Counted from the stretch's first letter, positions 1 to 7,060 are shown. The stretch: DNA of 10,282 nucleotides from Bacteroidales bacterium (GCA_012838875.1 DUOL01000141.1:1-10282); one strand, 5' to 3'. Notes: generated by a model not told the origin, from the letters alone. Program-made: numbers and translations.

Positions 1-88
1 GCAAAAAGAGCTTCCGCCGGTCGCTTTTTTGCGGCAGCGTCCCCAGCGTTGCCCGCCCTTGCGGGCTTTCCGCCTCCCGCCTCACGCA

Positions 89-121
89 GGAGAGAGATGG
101 CAAGCCATGCCATCTCTCTCC
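89..121. repeat. Perfect 13-bp stem hairpin in the left arm of copy 1
   Basis: GGAGAGAGATGGC (89-101) pairs without error with GCCATCTCTCTCC (109-121) across a 7-nt loop. It sits between the arm motif CCTCACGCA (80-88) and the conserved core that starts at 135. Copy 2 has no counterpart with this sequence at this point, so the hairpin is a copy-specific insertion or a replaced stem. No T-tract follows, so it is not a canonical terminator. Confidence 0.85.
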
Positions 122-362
122 AATCAATTGCCCGACTTTTAAGTCGTAGACGGAGTTATTTTATTGATATTAGGGGCTTTAGTACAAACTTATTTTATTA
201 TCATGTTACCCCTTCAGGGTTCTCTAACTTTGGGCTTGACCTTTTGCTACAATCATATCCTCCTCTTCGGGGTTTACATTCCACTTTAAATAGTTTCATA
301 AGATGCTTTATACGAGTAACTTGGCTGCGTGAGGCGCTTAGGTGGAAAGCCCGCAAGGGCGG

Positions 363-434
363 AAGACGCTGGGGACGCGGCGGCAAAAAAGCGAGCTTGT
401 AAGCTCTTTTTGCCGCCTTGCGACCCCACGGCTT
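363..434. repeat. 72-nt compound hairpin in the right arm of copy 1
   Basis: Nested stems read inwards: an outer stem 363-368/429-434 with one mismatch (A366), TGGGG/CCCCA (370-374/424-428), CGC/GCG (376-378/420-422), GGCGGCAAAAA/TTTTTGCCGCC (379-389/407-417), and GAGCT/AGCTC (393-397/402-406) around a TGTA loop. The short inner stem, preceded by an A-run and followed by five T, is terminator-like in both directions. The equivalent hairpin in copy 2 is at 10137-10208. Confidence 0.85.
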
Positions 435-459
435 GTGCCCGCGGACTTGTAACCGGGCG

Positions 460-493
460 CCGACCCCGAGCGTAGCGAGGGGACACGCCCTAA
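460..493 (+). repeat. Right terminal inverted repeat of copy 1 with palindromic end
   Basis: It contains the 19-nt palindrome CCCCGAGCGTAGCGAGGGG (464-482) followed by ACACGCCCTAA. It is the same terminus as 10234-10267 and the reverse complement of 9751-9784, apart from the hairpin loop bases. The 90 bp or so after it (494-583) are very AT-rich and hold no gene; the argS promoter lies beyond. Confidence 0.85.
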
Positions 494-583
494 TAAAAAA
501 TAAAAAAAATAGAGAAATCTACTATCTTTTAATCACATTTAAAATTTGACTGACGGAAAATAATATTTTTAAAAAAATCATAC

Positions 584-591
584 TATCTTTG
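584..591 (+). promoter_or_regulatory. Putative argS promoter -7 element (TATCTTTG)
   Basis: TATCTTTG matches the Bacteroidota sigma factor -7 consensus TAnnTTTG. It lies 29 bp before the argS ATG, predicting a leader of roughly 20-25 nt. No convincing TTTG -33 box is seen at the expected 19-21 bp spacing; the upstream stretch is A/T-rich. A related but imperfect TATCTTTT lies about 60 bp further upstream. Confidence 0.55.
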
Positions 592-620
592 CAAATAGTT
601 TTTAGACTTTGGAAAATAAG

Positions 621-2399
621 ATGGAACAAAAAATTACAACAGCACTACAGGAAACGATTAAGGAGCTTTATAAGACTGATTTTGCAATAGATGCGAAGAG
701 TATCCAGCGAACACGTAAAGATGTGGAAGGGGATTTTACGATTGTCGTTTTCCCATTTTTGAAAGTGGCTAAAAAAAATGTTGAGATGGTAGCGCAAGAG
801 ATTGGGGAAAAGTTGTCGGAAAAATTATCCTGTCAATATCAAGTCATTAAGGGATTTATAAATTTATCTTTTCCTGATGAGTATTGGTTGCATTTTTTAG
901 GTAACAGCTTGACTAATAGCAATTTTGGATATAAAGAAAAGAAAAACGAGAAGCCGATAGTTATAGAATATTCGTCTCCTAACACGAATAAGCCCTTGCA
1001 CCTTGGTCATATTCGGAATAACTTACTCGGCAGTTCGCTTGCAAAGATTTTAACGGCTTGTGGCGAGCATGTTCTTAGCGTAAATTTGGTTAATGACCGC
1101 GGAATTCACATTTGTAAATCTATGCTTGCGTGGCAGAAATATGGGAATAATGAGACGCCCGAAAGTTCCGGTTTAAAGGGCGACCATTTGGTAGGAAAAT
1201 ACTACGTAGAATTTAATTTACATTATAAAGACGAGGTTAGAGAGTTGATGCGACAAGGAATGAGTCAAGAGGAGGCTGAAAAAAAAGCTCCACTTCTACT
1301 CGAAGCACAAGAGCTTCTACAACGCTGGGAAAAGGGCGAGCCTGTTGTGATTGAGTTATGGGAAAAAATGAATGGCTGGGTTTACAAAGGCTTTGAGGAA
1401 ACTTATCGTCAACTTGGCATTAGTTTTGATAAAACATATTATGAATCAGAGACTTACCTTATTGGAAAAGAAATCGTTCAACGCGCATTAAAGGATAATA
1501 TTTTCATTAAGAAAAGTGATAATTCCGTTTGGGTGGATTTAAGAGATGAAGGACTTGACGAAAAGTTGCTGCTCCGTAGCGATGGCACCTCAGTCTATAT
1601 GACGCAAGATATTGGAACCGCTTTTTTGAGGTATGAAGATTTTTCGGCTCAAAAGATGATTTATGTCGTTGGAAATGAGCAAAATTACCATTTTGACGTT
1701 CTAAAATTAATTTTGACAAAAAAATTAAATACGGCTTTCGGAAATTCGATATTTCATCTATCATACGGCATGGTTGAACTACCTGAAGGAAAAATGAAAT
1801 CGCGGGAAGGAACGGTTGTTGATGCCGATGATTTAATTGAGGAGATGATTTTACAAGCTCGGAAAAGCAGCGAGGCGCTCGGTAAAAATGATTTTACCAA
1901 TGAAGAAGCCGAAAAATTGTATCGTCTTATCGGGCTTGGAGCTTTGAAGTACTTTATCTTAAAAGTAGATCCTAAAAAGAACATGCTCTTTAATCCCAAT
2001 GAATCTATTGATTTGAACGGAAATACAGCTCCTTTTATCCAATATAGTTATGCTCGAATTGCCTCCCTGCTTCGCAAAGCCGAAGCATTGAATATCAATT
2101 ACTTAGCAAAACCAGACAGTACTGTTACCATCTCAAAAAATGAAAAAGAGTTAATAAAGTCTTTAAATGAGTTTCCCAAAGTTATAGAAAATGCGGGTGA
2201 ACAATTGAATCCTGCCATTATTGCAAACTATTTATTTGAATTAGCTAAGGATTTCAATCGTTTTTATCAAGAAACTCCCATTTTAAAAGAGCCAGAAGTT
2301 GAAAAACAGAAAATTTATCTTCAAATGTCAAAATTGACCTCAATAACCTTGAAAAATGGCATGGCACTTCTCGGCATTGAGGTTCCGGAAAAAATGTAA
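621..2399 (+). CDS. argS: Arginyl-tRNA synthetase (class I)
   Basis: This cytoplasmic enzyme charges tRNA-Arg with arginine using ATP. The N-terminal Add-1-like domain covers about residues 1-100. The class I HIGH signature appears as HLGH at 127-130 within SSPNTNKPLHLGH. The KMSKS-equivalent loop is KMKSREG at 391-397, a form common in Bacteroidota ArgRS. The C-terminal DALR anticodon-binding domain includes FIQYSYARIASLLRKA, and the protein ends with the family-typical LGIEVPEKM. The length of 592 residues is normal. I chose the ATG at 621 rather than an in-frame TTG at 609: MEQKITTALQ is the expected start and the TTG would add only four residues. No Shine-Dalgarno sequence is present, usual for this phylum. 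Copy 1 of the repeat ends about 130 bp upstream, with a putative promoter between. A lipoprotein gene follows after 3 bp and is probably cotranscribed. Confidence 0.98.
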   Translation: MEQKITTALQETIKELYKTDFAIDAKSIQRTRKDVEGDFTIVVFPFLKVAKKNVEMVAQEIGEKLSEKLSCQYQVIKGFINLSFPDEYWLHFLGNSLTNSNFGYKEKKNEKPIVIEYSSPNTNKPLHLGHIRNNLLGSSLAKILTACGEHVLSVNLVNDRGIHICKSMLAWQKYGNNETPESSGLKGDHLVGKYYVEFNLHYKDEVRELMRQGMSQEEAEKKAPLLLEAQELLQRWEKGEPVVIELWEKMNGWVYKGFEETYRQLGISFDKTYYESETYLIGKEIVQRALKDNIFIKKSDNSVWVDLRDEGLDEKLLLRSDGTSVYMTQDIGTAFLRYEDFSAQKMIYVVGNEQNYHFDVLKLILTKKLNTAFGNSIFHLSYGMVELPEGKMKSREGTVVDADDLIEEMILQARKSSEALGKNDFTNEEAEKLYRLIGLGALKYFILKVDPKKNMLFNPNESIDLNGNTAPFIQYSYARIASLLRKAEALNINYLAKPDSTVTISKNEKELIKSLNEFPKVIENAGEQLNPAIIANYLFELAKDFNRFYQETPILKEPEVEKQKIYLQMSKLTSITLKNGMALLGIEVPEKM

Positions 2400-2402
2400 A
2401 AA

Positions 2403-2852
2403 ATGAAAAAATATTGCAAAATTGTTTCTATTTCGCTTTTTTTAGTTCTTCTTTTATCGGCATGTCGCTATGAAAACGGACCGTTTATTAGTCTTTATTC
2501 ACCCGAAAAACGCCTTATAAATACGTGGACTATTCAGAAAGTTTTTCGCAACGAAGTGGCAACTTCAAATCCGGAATATTTAGCCAATCAATTAGGGACT
2601 TATTATGGTTTCCATGCTTACGGAACTTTAGTTGTAAACTGTTATTATGAAGGCACTTTCCGTGAATCGTATACCGGTTCTTGGAAGTTTTTTGATAATT
2701 ATAAAAAAATTGAAATTCAATTTTTGCTGCTTGATATTTCTTATAAATATACGGCAAAGATTAAAAAGTTATCACGAAGTGAATTAGAGTACGAATACAC
2801 TGATGATAATGGGGTTAAATGGCGACTTATTATGTACGCACAACCGCGTTAA
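2403..2852 (+). CDS. Small lipoprotein, possibly lipocalin-like, unknown function
   Basis: This 149-residue protein has a type II signal peptide: MKKYCKIV, a hydrophobic stretch, then the lipobox LSAC with the lipidated cysteine at residue 21. The mature part is rich in alternating hydrophobic and aromatic residues, with segments such as NTWTIQKVF, YTGSWKFFDNYKKIEIQF and SELEYEYTDDNGVKWRLIMY. This pattern of successive beta strands resembles the lipocalin-like lipoproteins common in Bacteroidota, but I cannot assign a named family with certainty. It likely sits in the inner or outer membrane facing the periplasm. Its ATG is 3 bp after the argS stop, so it is probably translated from the argS mRNA. 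Its stop codon shares bases with the stop of the convergent BatA-domain gene. I do not know why it would be tied to argS; the linkage may be only positional. Confidence 0.85.
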   Translation: MKKYCKIVSISLFLVLLLSACRYENGPFISLYSPEKRLINTWTIQKVFRNEVATSNPEYLANQLGTYYGFHAYGTLVVNCYYEGTFRESYTGSWKFFDNYKKIEIQFLLLDISYKYTAKIKKLSRSELEYEYTDDNGVKWRLIMYAQPR

Positions 2853-4906
2853 TCTTTTTTCAAATGAGCTTTGCCCCAGAAGCGTAACACTAATATTTCA
2901 GTTAAAAAGGCTAAAAGAGCGATGCCAAGCATCCAACGCCAATAACTTTTGCCGCTTATTTCCGTGGAAATCTCTTTAGTAAGATTCTTCTTATTAGCAT
3001 CAATAACTTTAACTTTGTCATGTTGAGAAGCAAATTTGACAAGCTCGTGCTCCGTATGATAACTCAAATTCGATTCTGAACGGGAGTAATTAAAGGCAAT
3101 TGTCGCTTGAACTACCCCACCCTGTTCTATATCATAGAAACCCGCTTTATCTACCTGAGAATGAAAATATAACATCGTTTCATTTCCCACTCTTCGCTGT
3201 TCGGGTATAAATTCGCTGCCATTATTTTTCAACTTCGCAACGAAAACATCTTCTGCTGATTGAGCCTTTTTGTTAAAATGGTAAAAGTTATCTTTTCCGA
3301 TAATATGGTATAATTTAACCTGTTTTTGACTCTTTATACCGATATTGTGGAGCGGAATAAAAAAGAGCGCATGTTTGTGAGCGTCTCCGTATTCATCGTT
3401 CATTGCTATCGTAGATAAAAAAAGATTTCCTTTCTCTACCGACTGAACCGTTAAGAGTGGCAGTTTATTTTCCAATTCAATTATAACTTCAGCTGGCGAT
3501 GATGAACTATTTGATAATGAGTAATATAAATTAATAGTTGGATAGGACATTAGAGCTTCAGTTTTTTCAAAAGCATCTTTAAAATAAGGACTTTCTTGGT
3601 TTACTGTCCCCATTCTTATCTCTTGCGAATTTAATTCGGAAAACGAGCGACTTTCAAAGGAATTTTCCAAAAAAATCTTCCAAGAATCCAACTCCATTTC
3701 CAAAGCCGGGAAAATAAGCAAATCCCCTCCGGCTTCGACAAATTGCTTTAATTCTGCCGCTAAACCGCTTGAAACGGAATTAATTTGGTCTAAAATAATC
3801 AATTCCGCCTCCTTAAAGGCTGCGTAATTGATATGATTAACATTCATTGCTTGATATGAGAAAAGCGAATCTTGCCCATACAACGCATTCAAATAACGAT
3901 TATCCTTTTCAAATATAGCAATTATGCGAGTCGAAGGAAGCAGTTCGTATGTAAAATAGAAATTATCGTCAAACATAATTGGCGCATCTTCTATCGTTAG
4001 AGTAGCACACTGAATGCCTGAGGAATTAAGCATATAACGTAATTGGCAGTCGGTATAGGAATTAGCTTTGATATCCACTGATGCAATGGCTTTTTGCTCC
4101 TCATTTACATAAAGTTTCAAGGGTAATTTTAAGACATCGTTCGTTCCGTAATTGTGAATCCGAACATTCAAATCGGCTTGTTGTCCTTCTTTAAAAACGG
4201 GAGAGAGCAACCAACAACTGTCAATTGACACGTTACTTTGTTCTTCGGCAGGAAACGGCAGAAGGAAGACATTTTCATTATTTTGTGGAATAATGTACTG
4301 TAAATCATACCTATTTTTTTGAAAATCAGATAGATAATAGCTGTACTGTCGTTGTTTGCGAGATAACGTGGTTAGATGGTTTTTAAAGTCGATAATTTCT
4401 TCGATGGAGCGACTTTGCGGAGAAATTTCAATTTCATTCAGTTGTTTTACTATCTCGTCACGGTTAAAGACACGGCTATGTTTTCCAAGAAAATCGTTGG
4501 TAATAAGCAGAAAATCGTCAGAAAAGGAGAAAGCATCTACAATTTTTTTAGCACTTGCCACGGCGTCTTCCAAAAGATTTCCCTCCTTTGAAAAAGAGTG
4601 CATAGAAAAGGAGTTATCAACGTAAATAGCGACTAAATTTCCATCGGTTGTTTGTTTATCTTGTTGAGGGACATAAGGTTGTGCAAAAGCAAGGACCAAG
4701 AAGGTAATAGCTATCATACGCAAAAAGAGAACTATCAAGTGGAGTAATTGCGATTCACGTTTCGTCTTTTTTCTAATTTCTTGTAAAAGTTTTACATTAG
4801 AAAAGTAGACTGTTTTATAACGTCTAAAATTAAAAAGGTGAATTACAATTGGGATAAGGAGTGCAAAAAGACCAAAGAGCCATAATGGATGATGGAAGTG
4901 AATCAT
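2849..4906 (-). CDS. BatA-domain / von Willebrand factor A-like membrane protein
   Basis: This 685-residue inner-membrane protein opens with the N-terminal double-transmembrane BatA domain: helices at about 7-25 and 54-76 around the signature HLFNFRRYKTVYFSNVKLLQ. A periplasmic region with a vWA-like fold follows; DNSFS (97-101) matches the DxSxS metal-site motif and YLSDFQ lies near 191-196. A domain around 320-460, with ELIILDQ (368-374) and VEAGGDLLIFP (390-400), recalls the glutamine-amidotransferase-like fold found in such proteins. A C-terminal helix (about 656-675) ends in a basic tail. Long BatA-domain proteins of this type are frequent in Bacteroidota and are often labelled aerotolerance-related, but their function is unproven. 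There is no adjacent batB, batC/D or MoxR ATPase. tRNA-Pro lies 44 bp upstream on the same strand, and I see no TAnnTTTG match between the two. The stop overlaps that of the convergent lipoprotein gene. Confidence 0.88.
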   Translation of the reverse strand: MIHFHHPLWLFGLFALLIPIVIHLFNFRRYKTVYFSNVKLLQEIRKKTKRESQLLHLIVLFLRMIAITFLVLAFAQPYVPQQDKQTTDGNLVAIYVDNSFSMHSFSKEGNLLEDAVASAKKIVDAFSFSDDFLLITNDFLGKHSRVFNRDEIVKQLNEIEISPQSRSIEEIIDFKNHLTTLSRKQRQYSYYLSDFQKNRYDLQYIIPQNNENVFLLPFPAEEQSNVSIDSCWLLSPVFKEGQQADLNVRIHNYGTNDVLKLPLKLYVNEEQKAIASVDIKANSYTDCQLRYMLNSSGIQCATLTIEDAPIMFDDNFYFTYELLPSTRIIAIFEKDNRYLNALYGQDSLFSYQAMNVNHINYAAFKEAELIILDQINSVSSGLAAELKQFVEAGGDLLIFPALEMELDSWKIFLENSFESRSFSELNSQEIRMGTVNQESPYFKDAFEKTEALMSYPTINLYYSLSNSSSSPAEVIIELENKLPLLTVQSVEKGNLFLSTIAMNDEYGDAHKHALFFIPLHNIGIKSQKQVKLYHIIGKDNFYHFNKKAQSAEDVFVAKLKNNGSEFIPEQRRVGNETMLYFHSQVDKAGFYDIEQGGVVQATIAFNYSRSESNLSYHTEHELVKFASQHDKVKVIDANKKNLTKEISTEISGKSYWRWMLGIALLAFLTEILVLRFWGKAHLKKD

Positions 4907-4950
4907 ATCATAGGTTCAATAGAGAAGAGATTTATTATCTTTTTTGTTTG

Positions 4951-5024
4951 TCGGGGTGAGAAGACTCGAACTTCCGACCCCTTGCACCCCATGCAAGTGC
5001 GCTAGCCAACTGCGCCACACCCCG
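4951..5024 (-). tRNA. tRNA-Pro (anticodon GGG)
   Basis: Read on the minus strand, 74 nt fold into a complete cloverleaf. The acceptor stem CGGGGTG/CACCCCG has seven pairs and discriminator A at 4951. The D stem is GCGC/GCGC. The anticodon stem CTTGC/GCAAG encloses the loop ATGGGGT, giving anticodon GGG. The variable loop is GGGTC. The T stem GGAAG/CTTCT encloses TTCGAGT. The C1-G72 pair and the G-rich anticodon region are typical of proline tRNAs. CCA is not encoded (CAA follows the discriminator), so it must be added after transcription. GGG reads CCC and CCU codons. Confidence 0.97.
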
Positions 5025-5041
5025 AAACAGAAATAGAAGTG

Positions 5042-5049
5042 CAAAAATA
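5042..5049 (-). promoter_or_regulatory. Putative tRNA-Pro promoter -7 element (TATTTTTG on minus strand)
   Basis: TATTTTTG on the minus strand fits the Bacteroidota TAnnTTTG consensus and lies 17 bp upstream of the tRNA 5' end, leaving a short leader. No clear -33 box is seen. The rest of the 161 bp gap up to the DUF2520 gene (5025-5186) shows no gene and no convincing hairpin terminator. Confidence 0.5.
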
Positions 5050-5186
5050 CGTTTTTTTCTTTTATCTTACACCCCTACGCTCATTTTTTTCTAAAGGAGA
5101 AATATTATTAAGAAACCATGCTCACCGATTATTTATTTAAAAGGAAATTTACTCGTTGCATATCAATAAGTTATCGCTTCTTCACG

Positions 5187-5963
5187 TTACTTCCCATTTC
5201 TTTTTTGAATAAAATCGGACAATAATTGATAAATCTGTTCTAGCTCTTTGGTTGGTAATTGCTCAATATGACGTTGTAAAATGAGTGCATCTCCTCGCTT
5301 TGCGGGTCCGGTTTGTGCTTGTTGAGGCGACATCGTTTTCGTTTTATCTAAGGTGCACTGAAGCAATGGCAACAACATTTCCCAATGAATTTTCTTTTCT
5401 TCCAAAATAGTGAAGGCAATGTCGTACATTGCGTTCGTGAAATTTGACGCAAAGACAGCTGCTAAATGGAGCGAAAAACGCTGTTGTTCGTCCAATATTT
5501 TAACATTATCCGACAATTTAGCAGCAAAATTAAGTAATATATTTTCCGAATCGCTATTATTCCCTTCGACGCACAATGGCACTACTAATTCGTTGAATGA
5601 AAATGTTTTAGAAATAGTTTGACAAGGGTAAACAACGCCGAAACATTTACTATATCGGGATAATATCTCTTTGGAATTGAAGCCGGAAGTGTGAACGGCG
5701 AACGTTAACGGAATTGATAATTCGTCTAAAACTTCAAGATATACATCATCTTTCAAAGCGAAGAGATATAAATCGCTGTTGGGAGATAGTTTTTTAATAT
5801 CATCAATGGGTTCGGCACTATATTTAGCAGAAAGTTCGTTGGCATTGGAGATAGAGCGGCTATATATTTGATTGATAAGAAAGCCGTTTTTTGCTAAAAT
5901 AAAGGCAAACCACGAAGCGACATTTCCTGCTCCGACAATAGTAACTGTTTTAATATCAATCAT
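5187..5963 (-). CDS. Rossmann-fold and DUF2520 domain oxidoreductase-like protein
   Basis: This 258-residue soluble protein starts with a dinucleotide-binding Rossmann domain: VTIVGAGNVASWFAFILAKNG, with GAGNVA at 11-16, then YSRS near 34-37, the position that usually favours NADP(H). HTSG (91-94) closes the first domain. The C-terminal DUF2520 half carries family hallmarks: YPCQT (112-116), HLAAVFASNF (166-175) and QTGPAKRGD (217-225). The architecture resembles pyrroline-5-carboxylate reductase and ketopantoate reductase. Some DUF2520 proteins have been described as an alternative ketopantoate reductase (PanG) in pantothenate synthesis; that assignment is from memory and is only a possibility here. 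The gene starts 17 bp after the fba stop and is probably the second gene of an fba operon. The ATG at 5963 sits directly before the Rossmann strand, so the start is secure. Confidence 0.9.
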   Translation of the reverse strand: MIDIKTVTIVGAGNVASWFAFILAKNGFLINQIYSRSISNANELSAKYSAEPIDDIKKLSPNSDLYLFALKDDVYLEVLDELSIPLTFAVHTSGFNSKEILSRYSKCFGVVYPCQTISKTFSFNELVVPLCVEGNNSDSENILLNFAAKLSDNVKILDEQQRFSLHLAAVFASNFTNAMYDIAFTILEEKKIHWEMLLPLLQCTLDKTKTMSPQQAQTGPAKRGDALILQRHIEQLPTKELEQIYQLLSDFIQKRNGK

Positions 5964-5980
5964 ATAATGAAATGATATTT

Positions 5981-7060
5981 TTAATATCTATCAATTGCAT
6001 TCAAATCTTCGAACGCTATTTTCAATCTCTCCACCATTGATTTTTCGCCTTCACGTAAAAAGACGCGAGGGTCATAATATTTTTTATTAGGTTTATCTCT
6101 TCCTTCGGGGTTTCCAATTTGTCCTTGCAGATAATCTTTTTTATCTTTATAGTAATTCATAACTCCTTCCCAGAAAGCCCATTGCGTATCGGTATCAATA
6201 TTCATTTTAACTACTCCGTAGTCAATAGCTTCTCTAATTTTAGCTAATTCCGAACCGGAGCCGCCGTGAAAGACGAAATCTACGGGATTATCTCCTGTTT
6301 TGAACTTATTTTGAATATATTTTTGAGAATTATGTAAAATAATCGGCTCTAGTTTTACGCTACCGGGTTTATAAACACCGTGGACATTGCCGAATGAAGC
6401 GGCAATTGTAAAATTAGGACTAATTTTACTTAATTCTTCGTACGCCAAACCAACGTCTTCGGGTTGTGTGTACAGTCGTGAGCTATCAATTCCCGTATTA
6501 TCAACGCCATCTTCTTCGCCACCTGTAATACCTAATTCGATTTCAAGGGTCATGTCGATTTTTGCCATTCTTGCGAGATATTTTTTACAAATCTCAATAT
6601 TTTCTTTTAACGGTTCTTCGGATAAATCGAGCATGTGCGAACTGAAAAGTGGTTTTCCAAATTGTTTGTAATGTTTTTCACCGGCATCTAAAAGCCCGTC
6701 TATCCACGGCAATAATTTTTTAGCGGCATGGTCGGTATGAATAATAACAGGAATCCCATATAGGTGGGCAACTTGATGAACATACATTGCCCCGGCAACC
6801 GCACCGGCAATCGCAATTTTCTCGTTCTCATTTTTCAATGATTTCCCTGCAAAGAAATAGGCTCCACCATTAGAAAATTGAATAATTACAGGGGAATTAA
6901 TAATTTTCGCCGCTTCTAAAACTGCATTAACGGAGTGAGAACCGACAACATTCACTGCCGGTAACGCAAATTTTTCACGTTTAGCAATAGCAAAAATTTT
7001 GGATAAATCAGCTCCCGTTGCAACTCCCGGCTTAACTTGTAAAGATATTTTTTCAGACAT
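5981..7060 (-). CDS. fba: Class II fructose-bisphosphate aldolase
   Basis: This enzyme reversibly cleaves fructose 1,6-bisphosphate into dihydroxyacetone phosphate and glyceraldehyde 3-phosphate in glycolysis and gluconeogenesis, in the cytoplasm and usually as a dimer. The 359-residue length and sequence fit the E. coli FbaA type (class IIA). All expected active-site residues are visible, one position later than in E. coli: catalytic Asp110 and zinc ligand His111 in HTDHAA, Glu175 in LEIELGITGGEEDGVDN, zinc ligands His227 in FGNVHGVYKPG and His265 in FHGGSGS, and Asn287 in KMNIDTDTQ. The C-terminal NKKYYDPR is also conserved. The protein looks intact and active. It is the first gene of a minus-strand unit with the DUF2520 gene 17 bp downstream, and it is divergent from trkA. 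A TAACTTTG promoter element lies 47 bp upstream of the ATG. Confidence 0.98.
   Translation of the reverse strand: MSEKISLQVKPGVATGADLSKIFAIAKREKFALPAVNVVGSHSVNAVLEAAKIINSPVIIQFSNGGAYFFAGKSLKNENEKIAIAGAVAGAMYVHQVAHLYGIPVIIHTDHAAKKLLPWIDGLLDAGEKHYKQFGKPLFSSHMLDLSEEPLKENIEICKKYLARMAKIDMTLEIELGITGGEEDGVDNTGIDSSRLYTQPEDVGLAYEELSKISPNFTIAASFGNVHGVYKPGSVKLEPIILHNSQKYIQNKFKTGDNPVDFVFHGGSGSELAKIREAIDYGVVKMNIDTDTQWAFWEGVMNYYKDKKDYLQGQIGNPEGRDKPNKKYYDPRVFLREGEKSMVERLKIAFEDLNAIDRY

Larger units (their letters stand above)
1..493 (+). repeat. Structured interspersed repeat element, copy 1 (left end outside window)
   Basis: This is a GC-rich, non-coding repeat with an AT-rich core. Positions 135-493 align with 9941-10267 (copy 2), with few mismatches and two indels: 4 bp near 157 and 28 bp at 260-287, both extra here. 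Its arms are inverted repeats of each other: 53-71 is the exact reverse complement of 344-362, 80-88 of 326-334, and 1-52 matches 363-413 imperfectly. The right end (460-493) is the same terminal inverted repeat seen in copy 2 and finishes in CACGCCCTAA. By comparison with copy 2, roughly 80-100 bp of the left end should lie before the window. No transposase is encoded. Open frames inside (for example on the minus strand at 286-486) run through hairpins and are not credible genes. Being a repeat is certain; calling it mobile is inference. Confidence 0.9.

Noticed and set aside
49..402. 117-residue plus-strand open frame through repeat copy 1
   Set aside because: It crosses inverted arms, hairpins and the AT-rich core, and copy 2 does not keep the frame because of 4-bp and 28-bp indels.
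609..620. TTG at 609 as the argS start
   Set aside because: It adds only MENK before an ATG that begins the family-typical N-terminus; the ATG at 621 is simpler.
4356..4625. Plus-strand open frames inside the BatA-domain gene
   Set aside because: They are antisense to a well-supported coding region and show no family features.
5118..5225. 35-codon plus-strand ORF starting MLTDYLFKRK
   Set aside because: It has no recognisable features, runs antisense into the end of the DUF2520 gene, and lacks a convincing promoter or ribosome binding site.
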